Assembly (NCBI GenBank): GCA_963705955.1
Contig: CAVPLH010000005.1
Coordinates: 367,859 to 431,858, forward strand
Reading direction: 5' to 3'
DNA: 64,000 bases
Source of the DNA: WHSW01 sp963705955
GTDB taxonomy: Bacteria; Actinomycetota; Thermoleophilia; Solirubrobacterales; 70-9
Shown here: positions 44,521 through 52,877 of the stretch, in pieces
Layout: the number at the start of each line of letters is the position of its first letter
Numbering within the stretch: position 1 is the first letter of the stretch
Notes under the pieces: model-generated
What the model saw: only the letters and a program-made list of their open reading frames with translations
The model's database searches: none
What the model was told of the DNA's origin: nothing
Program-made: the position numbers and the translations under genes

Positions 44521-45137
44521 GCCGGCAGGCTCCCGGGGTCGGCGACGGCTTCCTCGTAGCCATCGTCTGAGGGCAGCAGGACCCGGTGGTCGTCGCGGGT
44601 CCCGGCGACGCGGGGGAGGATCGGCTCGACCGGGCGCTCGCGGGCGGCTGCGATCACTGCCTCCGCGGTGCGGTGCTCGAGCAGCGTCTCGAGCGTCTTG
44701 ATCGTCGGGAAGACGAGCGCCAGGTCGCCGGCTCGATGGGCCTCGAGCGCTCCGCCGGGCTCGAACCAACCGGCGTCGGAGACCTCGGTCCGGTCGGGCA
44801 CCGGCCTCGAGTGGGGGTCCGCGATCGCGACGAAGAAGTGGGTGTCGAAGCGCACCGGGACCACCTCCGGCGTGATCCAGCGCGACCACGCGACCAGCTC
44901 CGCCTCGGCGCCGAGGGCGATTCCGGTCTCCTCCTCGAGCTCGCGCGCCGCGCAATCGGCCGCGCTCTCGCCGGGCTCGATCGCGCCGCCCGGAAAGACC
45001 CAGACGCCGGGCATGAACGAGGCCTCCGGCGACCGCCTGACCATCAGCACCTCGGGCCTGCGCCGGTCGTCGCTGTCGCCTCTGCGAAGCAGCACGATCG
45101 TCGCCGCGGGGCGTGGCGTGGCTGGTGTGCCGGTCAC
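44517..45137 (-). CDS. Nudix hydrolase
   Basis: A 206-residue enzyme cleaving nucleoside diphosphates linked to another group. The Nudix box is perfect: G-G-A-I-E-P-G-E-S then C-A-A-R-E-L-E-E-E-T-G-I-A. The preceding F-M-P-G-V-W-V-F-P and the long C-terminal half resemble NUDT7/NUDT19-type CoA or acyl-CoA diphosphatases, but substrate is not certain. GTG at 45135-45137 is chosen because the conserved beta strand begins soon after; the frame is open further upstream. It is divergent from rubredoxin with only 27 bases between. Confidence 0.85.
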   Translation of the reverse strand: MTGTPATPRPAATIVLLRRGDSDDRRRPEVLMVRRSPEASFMPGVWVFPGGAIEPGESAADCAARELEEETGIALGAEAELVAWSRWITPEVVPVRFDTHFFVAIADPHSRPVPDRTEVSDAGWFEPGGALEAHRAGDLALVFPTIKTLETLLEHRTAEAVIAAARERPVEPILPRVAGTRDDHRVLLPSDDGYEEAVADPGSLPA

Positions 45138-45164
45138 CTCAGAGTGGACGATAACCTGCTCGCG

Positions 45165-45350
45165 GTGAGCACCGAGACGGCGACCAAGCAACTCTGGATC
45201 TGCACCTCGTGCGGCTTCATCTACGACCCCGACGACGGCGACCCGGATGGCGGGATCCCCCCGGGGACCTCGTTCGACGAGATCCCCGATTCGTGGTTCT
45301 GCCCCGTCTGCGGGGCCCGCAAGGCCGACTTCGAGCCCTACGACGGCTGA
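45165..45350 (+). CDS. Rubredoxin
   Basis: A 61-residue one-iron electron carrier. Both iron-binding loops are exact: W-I-C-T-S-C-G-F-I-Y-D-P-D-D-G-D and F-C-P-V-C-G-A-R-K-A-D-F. It starts at GTG 45165. Rubredoxins serve alkane hydroxylases, oxidative-stress reductases and some hydrogenases; there is no partner gene next to it, so its role here is open. Confidence 0.93.
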   Translation: MSTETATKQLWICTSCGFIYDPDDGDPDGGIPPGTSFDEIPDSWFCPVCGARKADFEPYDG

Positions 45351-45459
45351 TCAACCCCTCGAGCGTCGTCTCCCGGCGCCGGCGGTGGACCAGCGTCGCG
45401 ATCGGTCTCGCGCCTGACGCCCGCGAGCTGGCCTGGAGCGCGAATCCCGCCGGGACGGC

Positions 45460-46773
45460 CTACGCCGCGGCCCGCAGCTGCGCCGCCGGCGCGACGCCGT
45501 AGGCCGAGTCGTAGGCAGCCGGGATCGCCTCGGCGACGATCCCGACGAGGCGCCGCAGGTCCGCGCCCGGGATCGCCAGCGGCGGCATCAGGACGACCGT
45601 GTCGCCGAGCGGGCGCACGATCGCGCCCCGGCGACGCGCCTCGAGGGTGACCCTGTGGCCGAGTCGCAGCGCCGGGTCGTGCTCGCCGAGGTCGATCCCG
45701 ACCATGAACCCGCGGCCACGCACCTCGGCGACCTCGGGCAGCTCGGATACCGAGGCGAGCAGCTCGCCGAGCATGCGGATCTTCGGCTGCAGGCGGACGA
45801 GCGTCCGCTCGTGCTCGAACACCTCGAGGTTGGCGAGCGCGGCGGCGCAGCCGAGCGGGTTGCCGGTGAAGGTGTGACCGTGAAAGAAGGTCCGGTACTC
45901 CTCGGCGGCGCCGAGAAAGCCCTCGTAGACGCGCTCGGTGGTGATCGTCGCGGCGAGCGGCAGGTAGCCGCCGGTGAGCCCCTTGCCGAGACACATCAGG
46001 TCGGGCGCGACGCGCTCCTGCTCGCACGCGAACATCGTCCCGGTTCGTCCGAAGCCGGTCGCGACCTCGTCGGCGACCAGGAAGACGTCGTGGGCCTCGG
46101 TGAGCTCGCGAGCGAGCCTCAGGAAGCCGGGCGGCTGGGGGACGATCCCGCACGCACCCTGGACCAGCGGCTCGACGATCACGGCGGCGATCTCCCGCGC
46201 GTGCAACTCGAGCACCCGTTCGAGGCGCCGGCCGTCCCCCGGGTCGACGCGGTATGCCTTGAACAGCAGCGGCCCGTAGGCGCCGTGGAAGAGGTCGATG
46301 CCGCCGATCGATACCGAGCCGATCGTGTCGCCGTGATAGGCGCCGCTCAGGGTGACGAACGAGGTCCGCTCGCGGCCGCGCTGGCGCCAGTACTGAAACG
46401 CGATCTTGAGCGCGATCTCGACCGCGGTCGAGCCCGACTCCGAGTAGAAGCTGCGCTCGAGTCCGGGTGGGGTGATCTCGGCGAGCCGGGCGGCGAGCTC
46501 GGCGGCCCCGGGATGGGTGAGCCCGAGCATCGTCGAGTGGGCGACCCTGTCGAGCTGGTCGGCAACCGCCCGATCGATCACCGGGTGGCGGTGCCCGTGG
46601 ACGTTGCACCACAGCGAGGAGACCCCGTCGATGTAGCGCACGCCGTCGACGTCGATCAGGTCGGTTCCCTCGCCGCGCTCGATCACCACCGGATCCTCCT
46701 CGCACCAGTCACGCTGCTGGGTGAACGGGTGCCAGAGGTGTCGGTGATCGAGCTCTCGAATGGACTCCGACAT
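45460..46773 (-). CDS. bioA: Adenosylmethionine-8-amino-7-oxononanoate aminotransferase BioA
   Basis: A 437-residue class III PLP aminotransferase of biotin synthesis that makes 7,8-diaminopelargonate using S-adenosylmethionine as amino donor. Typical features are W-H-P-F-T-Q near the N-terminus, D-G-V-S-S-L-W-C-N-V-H-G-H, S-G-S-T-A-V-E-I-A, the PLP Asp in L-V-A-D-E-V-A-T-G-F-G-R and the Schiff-base Lys in C-L-G-K-G-L-T-G-G-Y. ATG 46771-46773 gives the standard length. It is separated from bioD-bioF-bioB by a divergent marR-efflux pair, and its promoter lies in the shared region at 46774-46906. Confidence 0.95.
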   Translation of the reverse strand: MSESIRELDHRHLWHPFTQQRDWCEEDPVVIERGEGTDLIDVDGVRYIDGVSSLWCNVHGHRHPVIDRAVADQLDRVAHSTMLGLTHPGAAELAARLAEITPPGLERSFYSESGSTAVEIALKIAFQYWRQRGRERTSFVTLSGAYHGDTIGSVSIGGIDLFHGAYGPLLFKAYRVDPGDGRRLERVLELHAREIAAVIVEPLVQGACGIVPQPPGFLRLARELTEAHDVFLVADEVATGFGRTGTMFACEQERVAPDLMCLGKGLTGGYLPLAATITTERVYEGFLGAAEEYRTFFHGHTFTGNPLGCAAALANLEVFEHERTLVRLQPKIRMLGELLASVSELPEVAEVRGRGFMVGIDLGEHDPALRLGHRVTLEARRRGAIVRPLGDTVVLMPPLAIPGADLRRLVGIVAEAIPAAYDSAYGVAPAAQLRAAA

Positions 46774-46843
46774 CGCCACTCGCGACGATAGATGCGCGTT
46801 CGGAGGGAAAAGCGCGGGACGGATGCCGCGCTCGGGTCCGGAT

Positions 46844-46861
46844 GTGTGAGCGACGTCACAC
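46844..46861. promoter_or_regulatory. CRP/GlxR-like palindrome
   Basis: TGTGA (46845-46849), six bases, TCACA (46856-46860), extended by one further pair on each side. This is the exact half-site and spacing of CRP-type cAMP regulators, called GlxR in actinobacteria. It lies between bioA and the marR gene, 46 bases before the latter's GTG and about 70 bases before bioA. A cAMP-responsive regulator is not encoded in the window. Confidence 0.5.
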
Positions 46862-46870
46862 CGCTTGCAC

Positions 46871-46895
46871 TTGCGAAATAGTTGTGATTTTGCAA
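46871..46895. promoter_or_regulatory. Probable MarR operator
   Basis: Inverted repeat of TTGCGAAAT (46871-46879) and ATTTTGCAA (46887-46895), eight of nine bases matching, with seven bases between. It ends 11 bases before the marR start, so binding would block translation start-proximal transcription, the usual autorepression design. The region is strikingly A/T-rich for this genome. Confidence 0.6.
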
Positions 46896-46906
46896 CCATT
46901 TCGTCT

Positions 46907-47428
46907 GTGGAAGCGATAACGGCCACCAGGGGCAAACGCGGCGCGATCAGCGCCGCCGACCGCGAGCTCGGCTACCGGCTCGGCGCGGTGATCCTGAAGT
47001 GCTTCGGGGCCGACGGGGGCGCCGCGATTCGCGCGATCGACGAGAGCGGCCTCACCTTCACGCAGATGAAGGTGCTGATCGTGTTGACCGGGGAGCGATC
47101 CGATCCGCCGACCTTGAAGCAGGTCGCGGAGGGGCTCGGCCTCTCGCTCCCCTCCGTGAGCCGCGCCGTCGACGGGCTCGTCCGCGCCGATCTCGTCGTC
47201 CGCACCGAGGACGACCGCGACCGCCGCCGCCGCCTGCTGTCGCCGACCGAGGAGGGGCAGCGCCTCGCCGACCGCATCCTCGCCGCCCGCCTCGAGGGAC
47301 TCGGGAAGTTCGCCGCCTCGCTCTCCGACGCCGAGCGCGAGCTGCTCGAGCCGGCGCTCGACCTGCTGCTCGAGCGCGAGGAGATCTCCGAGATCTACAG
47401 GCAATACCGCCGCGAGGCCCGCCGATGA
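46907..47428 (+). CDS. MarR family transcriptional regulator
   Basis: A 173-residue repressor-type winged helix protein. The DNA-reading part reads L-T-F-T-Q-M-K-V-L-I-V-L, L-K-Q-V-A-E-G-L-G-L-S-L-P-S-V-S-R-A-V-D-G-L and the wing D-D-R-D-R-R-R-R-L-L-S-P-T-E-E-G. GTG 46907 is preferred; a longer frame upstream would run through the operator. Its stop overlaps the efflux gene as ATGA, so it probably controls that transporter and itself. It might also affect bioA across the shared region. Confidence 0.88.
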   Translation: MEAITATRGKRGAISAADRELGYRLGAVILKCFGADGGAAIRAIDESGLTFTQMKVLIVLTGERSDPPTLKQVAEGLGLSLPSVSRAVDGLVRADLVVRTEDDRDRRRRLLSPTEEGQRLADRILAARLEGLGKFAASLSDAERELLEPALDLLLEREEISEIYRQYRREARR

Positions 47429-48964
47429 CCCGCTACAAGCACCTGATCACGAACGAGAACGCGAAGTGGTGGACGCTCGGCGCGATGTGCTTCGCGCTGT
47501 TCATGATCATGCTCGACAACACGGTCATGAACGTCGCGCTGCCCTCGATCCAGCGTGACCTCGGAACCACGCTCGGGCAGCTCGAATGGATCGTCAACGG
47601 CTACACGCTCTCGTTCGGCGTGCTGCTGGTGACCGGCGGGCGCCTCGGCGACATCCTCGGCCGCCGCCGGATGTTCATCGCCGGGGTCGATCATCTTCGC
47701 GACCTGCTCGGCGACGGCCGGGCTCGCCGCATCATCCGAGATGCTGATCGCGAGTCGCGTCCTGCAGGGCACCGGGGCCGCGCTGATGATGCCGGCGACG
47801 CTCTCGATCATCACCAACGCGTTCACCCCCGCGGAGCGCGGCAAGGCGATCGGGACCTGGGCGGGGGTCTCCGCATTGGCGCTCTCGATCGGGCCGTTGG
47901 TCGGCGGGTTCCTCGTCGAGCACGTCTCCTGGAGGGCGATCTTCTTCATCAACCTGCCGGTCGCCGTGGTCGCGGTCGTCGCGACGCTGTTCGCGGTGCG
48001 CGAGTCGCGGGACCGCACGATCGAGCGCGTGATCGACTTCCCGGGCGTCGCCGTCCTCACGGCCGCGTTGACCGCGCTCGTGCTGGCGCTGATCGAGGGC
48101 AACTCGTGGGGCTGGGGCTCGCCGGCGGTCGTCGGGCTGTTCGTCGGCGGTGCCGCCGGGTTGGCGGCATTCGTCGCGATCGAGCTCCGTGTGCGCGCGC
48201 CGATGGTCCAGTTCTCGTTCTTCGCAAACCGCAACTTCCTCGGCGCCAACGCGGTCGCGTTCATCATCTCGTTCGGGATGCTGGGGACGTTCTTCTTCAT
48301 GGCGATCTACATGCAGGACCTGCTCGGCTACTCGGCGCTCGAGGCCGGCGTCCGCTTCCTCCCCACGACCGTGCTGATCGTCGTCATCGCGCCGCTCGCC
48401 GGCCGGCTCGCCGACCGGATCGGGCCGATGCGCCCGATCGTCGCCGGGCTCGGGATCCTCGCCGTGTCCTTGTTCATGTTCTCGCGCATCGGCGTCACCA
48501 CCACCTACGACGACCTGCTGCTGCCGTTCGTCCTGATGGGCATCGGGATCGCGCTGACGATGTCGCCGATGTCGACCGCGGCGATGAACGCCGTCACCCA
48601 GAACAAGGCCGGGATCGCCTCCGGGATCCTGCAGATGAGCCGGATGATCGGCGGCTCGGTGGGCGTCGCCGCGACCGGCGCGATCTTCCAGGCGCAGATG
48701 GGCGGCTTCGATCCGTCGGCGCTCGCCGCCGGCGGCGCCTCGGCGCGAGTCGACTTCGTCGGAGCGCTCGGCAGCGCGATGGGGGTCTCGGCCGCGATCG
48801 TCGTCGCCGGGGCGCTGATCGCGGTGGCGACGATCCGCGGCTCCGGCCGCCGCGACCAGGCCGGCGATCAGCCGGGCGACCCGGTCGCCGAGCTGGCCGG
48901 CGTCGAGCCCGCGGCGCCGATCCCCGGGCGCCCCGGCGCCGAGACCGAACGCGTCCCGGCCTAG
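47425..48964 (+). CDS. MFS efflux transporter, DHA2 family (frame shifts at 47689)
   Basis: About 512 residues with 14 membrane helices once an extra base at 47689 is removed. Helix 1 has M-I-M-L-D-N-T-V-M-N-V-A-L-P-S-I and motif A is G-G-R-L-G-D-I-L-G-R-R-R. The shift falls just after M-F-I-A-G-V, within helix 3; downstream the chain continues S-R-V-L-Q-G-T-G-A-A-L-M-M-P-A. Proton-driven export of drugs or metabolites is expected; the MarR partner suggests induction by the exported compound. Its stop overlaps that of the convergent bioD. Confidence 0.88.
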
Positions 48965-49666
48965 CGAGGCCGGGTCCCGGCGACGGCGGGCCGCCGCAGG
49001 GCGTCGATTCCGATCGGCGGCCATGAGGCGGGTTCGCCGAGCTCGATCCGCCCCAGGGTCTCGACGGCCACCCCGCCGAGGCGTTCGACCGAGACCCGGT
49101 TCGAGATCTCGACCGCCGAGGGCCGCGACGGCCATGGCGTCATCACCACGGCCGCCACCTCGAGGCCGGTCCTCCGCACCGCCTCGAGGGTGAGCAGCGT
49201 GTGGTTGATCGTGCCGAGCCCCGGGCTCGCCGCGATCACCACCGCGAGCCCGAGGTCGCGGGCGAGGTCGCGGACCAGGTAGTCCTCGGTCAGCGGCACG
49301 AGGAAGCCCCCGACACCTTCGGCGACCAGGACGTCCGCCGTGCGCGGCGGCGGCGCGCGCCCGCGCCCGCAGGTGGTCAGGGTCGATCGGCTCGCCGCGC
49401 AGCTCGGCGCCGAGATGCGGGGAGACCGGTGGCCCGTAGCGGTAGGGAGCGATCTCGTCGTCGGACTGAGACGAGCCGGCGGCGCGGCGCAGCAGCGCGT
49501 GGTCGGGCTCCCCCGTTGCCTCGAGGCCGCTGACGGCTGGTTTGAAGACACCGACTCGCATCCCGGCGAGCCGCGCCGCGTTGGCGATCGCCGCAGCGAC
49601 GACCGTCTTGCCGACCTCGGTGCCGGTGCCGGTGACGAAGACGCCCGGCTCGGCGTCGTCGCTCAC
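48961..49666 (-). CDS. bioD: Dethiobiotin synthetase BioD (frame shifts near 49339)
   Basis: About 234 residues after removal of one extra base. BioD closes the ureido ring of dethiobiotin using CO2 and ATP. The P-loop-like G-T-G-T-E-V-G-K-T-V and F-K-P-A-V-S-G are in the first part; after the shift come V-A-E-G-V-G-G-F-L-V-P-L-T and the S-P-G-L-G-T-I-N-H-T-L-L-T block, both standard. GTG start overlapping the bioF stop (GTGA). A real loss of BioD would break biotin synthesis while its three partners remain intact, so a sequence error is likelier. Confidence 0.9.
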
Positions 49667-50877
49667 GCCGCTCGCTCGAGCCGCCGACGCCGCCCGGGCG
49701 CCGCGTTGCCGCGCCCGGCGACGCCGATCTCCGCGGCCGCGCGTCCGATCACCGCGGCGGCGGCCCGCAGCTCCTCGCTGCGGTGGCTCGCCATCACGGT
49801 GAGGCGCAGGCGCGAGCTGCCCTTCGGGACGGTCGGCGGCCGGATCGCCTGGGCGAAGACGCGCCCCTCGAGCGCGCGCTCGCAGAGGGTGACCGCGCGC
49901 CGCGCGTCGCCGACCATCACCGGGACGATCTGCGTCCTGGAGCCGTTCGTGGCCAGACCCTGGGTCGCGAGCGCCTCGCGAAGCGTGGCCGCATTGCGGC
50001 GCAGCTGCTCGACCAGGCCCGGCCGCGCGACCAGAACCGAGAGCGCGGCGAGCGCCGCTCCCACCGAGGGTGGGGGAGGCGCGGTCGAGAAGATGAACGG
50101 GCGCGCGGTGTTGACCAGCAGCTCGACGATCTGCCGCGAGGCGCAGACGTAGGCGCCGTAGCCGCCGAGCGCCTTGCCGAGCGTGCCGACGATCACGTCG
50201 ACCTCGCCGCTGAGCCCCGCCGCTGCGACCGCACCGCGGCCGCCCGGGCCGAGCGCGCCGGTGCCATGCGCCTCATCGACGGCGAGCATGCACCGGTGAC
50301 GACGGGCGAGCGCGACCAGCTCGCCGAGCGGCGCGACATCGCCGTCCATCGAGAAGACGCCGTCGGTGACGATCAGCCGCGCCCTGTCGCCGGCGCGCCG
50401 CAGCCCCCACTCGAGGTGTTCGGTGTCGCGGTGGCGGTAGACGAACGTCTCCGCCCGCGAGAGCCGGCAGCCGTCGATCAGGCTGGCGTGGTTGAGCTCG
50501 TCCGAGAAGACGGCCTCGTCGCGACCCGCGAGCGCCGCGACCACCCCGGTGTTCGCCAGGTAGCCGGACCCGAAGAGCAGCGCCGCCTCGGAGCCCTCGA
50601 ACGCCGCCAGCCGCCCCTCGAGCTCGCGGTGAAGCGACATCGAGCCCGAGATCAGCCGCGAGGCGCCGGCGCCCGCGCCGAACCGCTCGGCGGCCTCGGC
50701 GGCGGCCTGGCGCACCCGCGGGTGGTCGGCGAGACCGAGATAGTTGTTCGAGCAGAGCAGCAGGACCTCCGACCCGTCGATCAGCACCCGCGGGCCCTGC
50801 GGTCCCTCGATCAGCCGCATGCGGCGATGAAGGCCCGACCGCCGCAGCTCCGCCAGCCGCTCGGCGACATCGGTCAC
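49663..50877 (-). CDS. bioF: 8-Amino-7-oxononanoate synthase BioF
   Basis: A 404-residue PLP enzyme joining pimeloyl thioester and alanine. Seen are C-S-N-N-Y-L-G-L-A, G-S-G-Y-L-A-N, D-E-L-N-H-A-S-L-I-D-G, V-D-E-A-H-G-T-G and the PLP Lys in G-T-L-G-K-A-L-G-G-Y-G. Starts at GTG 50877, 25 bases after the bioB stop. Length is normal, with a basic C-terminal tail. Confidence 0.95.
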   Translation of the reverse strand: MTDVAERLAELRRSGLHRRMRLIEGPQGPRVLIDGSEVLLLCSNNYLGLADHPRVRQAAAEAAERFGAGAGASRLISGSMSLHRELEGRLAAFEGSEAALLFGSGYLANTGVVAALAGRDEAVFSDELNHASLIDGCRLSRAETFVYRHRDTEHLEWGLRRAGDRARLIVTDGVFSMDGDVAPLGELVALARRHRCMLAVDEAHGTGALGPGGRGAVAAAGLSGEVDVIVGTLGKALGGYGAYVCASRQIVELLVNTARPFIFSTAPPPPSVGAALAALSVLVARPGLVEQLRRNAATLREALATQGLATNGSRTQIVPVMVGDARRAVTLCERALEGRVFAQAIRPPTVPKGSSRLRLTVMASHRSEELRAAAAVIGRAAAEIGVAGRGNAAPGRRRRLERAA

Positions 50878-50902
50878 GCGGCAGGGCCCCGGGTCGGCGT
50901 GC

Positions 50903-52057
50903 TCAATCTCCCCAGCCCGCCGCGGCGCGCTCGGAGGGCCGCTCGGGGTAGGCCGGCGGCGTTCCCTTCTTCCTGATCACCCGGAGCTGCGAGGACGGAT
51001 CCCAGAAGTTCGCGTCCGCCTGGCTGTCGATCAGATCGTCGATCGGCGTCGCCGGCGTCTCGCCGTCGAGCCACCCGGAGCGGTTGTCGGGGCGGGGATT
51101 GGCACCGTTGTCGGGCTGGCGGGCGACGTTCAGCCCGAGATCCTCGAAGCTGGCGCGGTCATCGGCCGGGTCGACTCCGAGCGTGGTCAGGAAGTTGCCC
51201 ATCATCACCCCGTTGAGACCGGCCTTGACCGCGAGCGGTTGCAGGTCGCCGAGGTTCTCGACCCGCCCGCCACAGAGCCGGAAGAGAGCCTCAGGGAGGA
51301 TGAGGCGGAAGACGGCCACCCACTTGACGACCTCCCAGGGATCCATCAGCTCTCGGTCGCCGAACTTGGTTCCGGCCCGCGGGTTGAGCAGGTTGATCGG
51401 CACCGAGGTCGGGTTGATCTCCGCGAGCTCGAACGCCATCTCGACCCGTTGGCGCGGGCTCTCGCCGAGGTTGAGGATCCCCCCGACGCAGGTCTCGAGG
51501 CCGGCCTCGCGGGTCGCGTCGATCGTCCGGATGCGACCCTCGTAGCGGACCGTCGTGCTGACCTCGTCGTAGTAGGAGCGGGCGGTCTCGACGTTGTGGT
51601 GGACGCGCTGGATGCCCGCCTCGGCGAGCTGCTGCGCGCGAGCGGTCGAGATGTGCCCGATCGAGGCGCAGCGCTTCAGGTTCGTGTGCTCGGCGACCAA
51701 TCGCGCCCCGGCGAGGACCTTCTCGAAGTCACGCTTGGAGAGCCCCTGGCCCTGGGTGACCATGCAGAAGCGATGTGCGCCCGCGGCCTCCGCGGCCTGC
51801 GCGTGCTCGAGGATCTGCTCCGGCTCCATCATCGCGTGCATCGGCGTGTCGGCCTCCGCGTAGCGCGACTGCGCGCAGAAGCCGCAATCCTCCGCACAGC
51901 CGCCGGACTTCGCATTGACCAGCGAGCACATGTCGGTCGAGTCGCCGAAGCGCTCCGTGCGCACCCTCCAGGCGCGCTCGATCAGGGCGCCGATCTCGTC
52001 TTGATCGGTGAGCGCCCCGAGCGCGAGCGCCTCGTCGAACGTGACCAGCGGCGGCAT
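50903..52057 (-). CDS. bioB: Biotin synthase BioB
   Basis: A 384-residue radical SAM enzyme that inserts sulfur into dethiobiotin. The radical cluster motif is G-G-C-A-E-D-C-G-F-C-A-Q-S (C-x3-C-x2-C), followed by H-H-N-V-E-T-A and G-I-L-N-L-G-E-S, and the second-cluster ligands include Cys in K-R-C-A-S-I-G and T-C-V-G-G. A tail of about 55 residues beyond the usual end carries no known motif. First gene of the bioB-bioF-bioD operon. Confidence 0.96.
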   Translation of the reverse strand: MPPLVTFDEALALGALTDQDEIGALIERAWRVRTERFGDSTDMCSLVNAKSGGCAEDCGFCAQSRYAEADTPMHAMMEPEQILEHAQAAEAAGAHRFCMVTQGQGLSKRDFEKVLAGARLVAEHTNLKRCASIGHISTARAQQLAEAGIQRVHHNVETARSYYDEVSTTVRYEGRIRTIDATREAGLETCVGGILNLGESPRQRVEMAFELAEINPTSVPINLLNPRAGTKFGDRELMDPWEVVKWVAVFRLILPEALFRLCGGRVENLGDLQPLAVKAGLNGVMMGNFLTTLGVDPADDRASFEDLGLNVARQPDNGANPRPDNRSGWLDGETPATPIDDLIDSQADANFWDPSSQLRVIRKKGTPPAYPERPSERAAAGWGD

Positions 52058-52096
52058 CCGTCCCGCAATCTAGGTGCGGCTCCGGACGGCCCCGGC

Positions 52097-52717
52097 TCAA
52101 CGATCGGGCGCGTTGCCGAGGCTCTCCCAGAGATAGAGGCTCGCGAGGCTCCGCTGCGGACGCCACGGCTCGGCGATCTCGAGCATTCGCTCGTGATCCG
52201 GTGGCTCATCGAGGCCGTAGGCAACCTCGATCGCGCGCCGGATGCCGAGATCACCGGTCGGCAGGACGTCCGGGCGGCCGAGGTGGAAGATCAGGAACAT
52301 CTGCGCGGTCCAGAGGCCGAAACCGCGGATCGCGGTGATCTCGGCGACGACCTCGTCGTCGGAGAGCTCGCCGAAGCGTTCGAGCTCGAGCTCGCCGGAC
52401 TCGACGTGCCGGGCGAGGTCGCGTACGTACTCGACCTTGCGCCAGGAAAGACCTGCGTCGCGGAGCCGTTGCGGATCGACGGTCAGCAGGTCCTCCGGGG
52501 CCGGGGTGCTGCCTCCGAACAGCTCGAGCACCCGACCGTAGATCGTCGCCGCGGCCTTGGTCGAGAGCTGCTGGCCGACGACGGCGCGCAGCAGGGCGCC
52601 GTAGGAGTCGACCTGCAAGCGCCCTCGGCGTCGATCGGCGGCCGAGAGCTCGCCGATCTGTGCGACGAGCCCTGCGATCACCGGGTCGGAGGCTGCCAAC
52701 CGCTCGTGATCCTTCAT
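52097..52717 (-). CDS. AlkA-type DNA-3-methyladenine glycosylase (HhH-GPD)
   Basis: A 206-residue base-excision repair enzyme. The helix-hairpin-helix is I-R-G-F-G-L-W-T-A-Q-M-F and the catalytic Asp follows in L-P-T-G-D-L-G-I-R-R. The R-A-V-V-G-Q-Q-L-S-T-K-A-A helix is typical of the AlkA/MPG class. There is no iron-sulfur cluster motif at the end. ATG 52715-52717 fits the domain; longer starts add an arginine-rich piece. It lies 40 bases before bioB in the same direction and could be co-transcribed. Confidence 0.88.
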   Translation of the reverse strand: MKDHERLAASDPVIAGLVAQIGELSAADRRRGRLQVDSYGALLRAVVGQQLSTKAAATIYGRVLELFGGSTPAPEDLLTVDPQRLRDAGLSWRKVEYVRDLARHVESGELELERFGELSDDEVVAEITAIRGFGLWTAQMFLIFHLGRPDVLPTGDLGIRRAIEVAYGLDEPPDHERMLEIAEPWRPQRSLASLYLWESLGNAPDR

Positions 52718-52877
52718 CGAGCCTTGCAACCTACGCGACCGGCGAGGCGGCGACATCCCGGCTCGGTATCGTGCCGGGCTCGCCTGAGCGCGACCGCGGC
52801 CTCCGCGACTTGCCCGCGATCGCGGTGTTTCGTGCCGAGGGACCGCAAAGGCCAGTCCCGAAGGAGCCATTCAGCCA

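Noticed and set aside
45165..45350. Rubredoxin as the electron acceptor of the hydrogenase
   Set aside because: It is more than 12 kb from the hydrogenase locus, with unrelated neighbours; nothing in the sequence links the two.
6713..49666. Programmed +1 frameshifting as the reason for the repeated frame breaks
   Set aside because: The sites share no slippery codon, stop codon or structure that I can see, and they fall at unrelated places in unrelated genes. Insertion errors explain them more simply.
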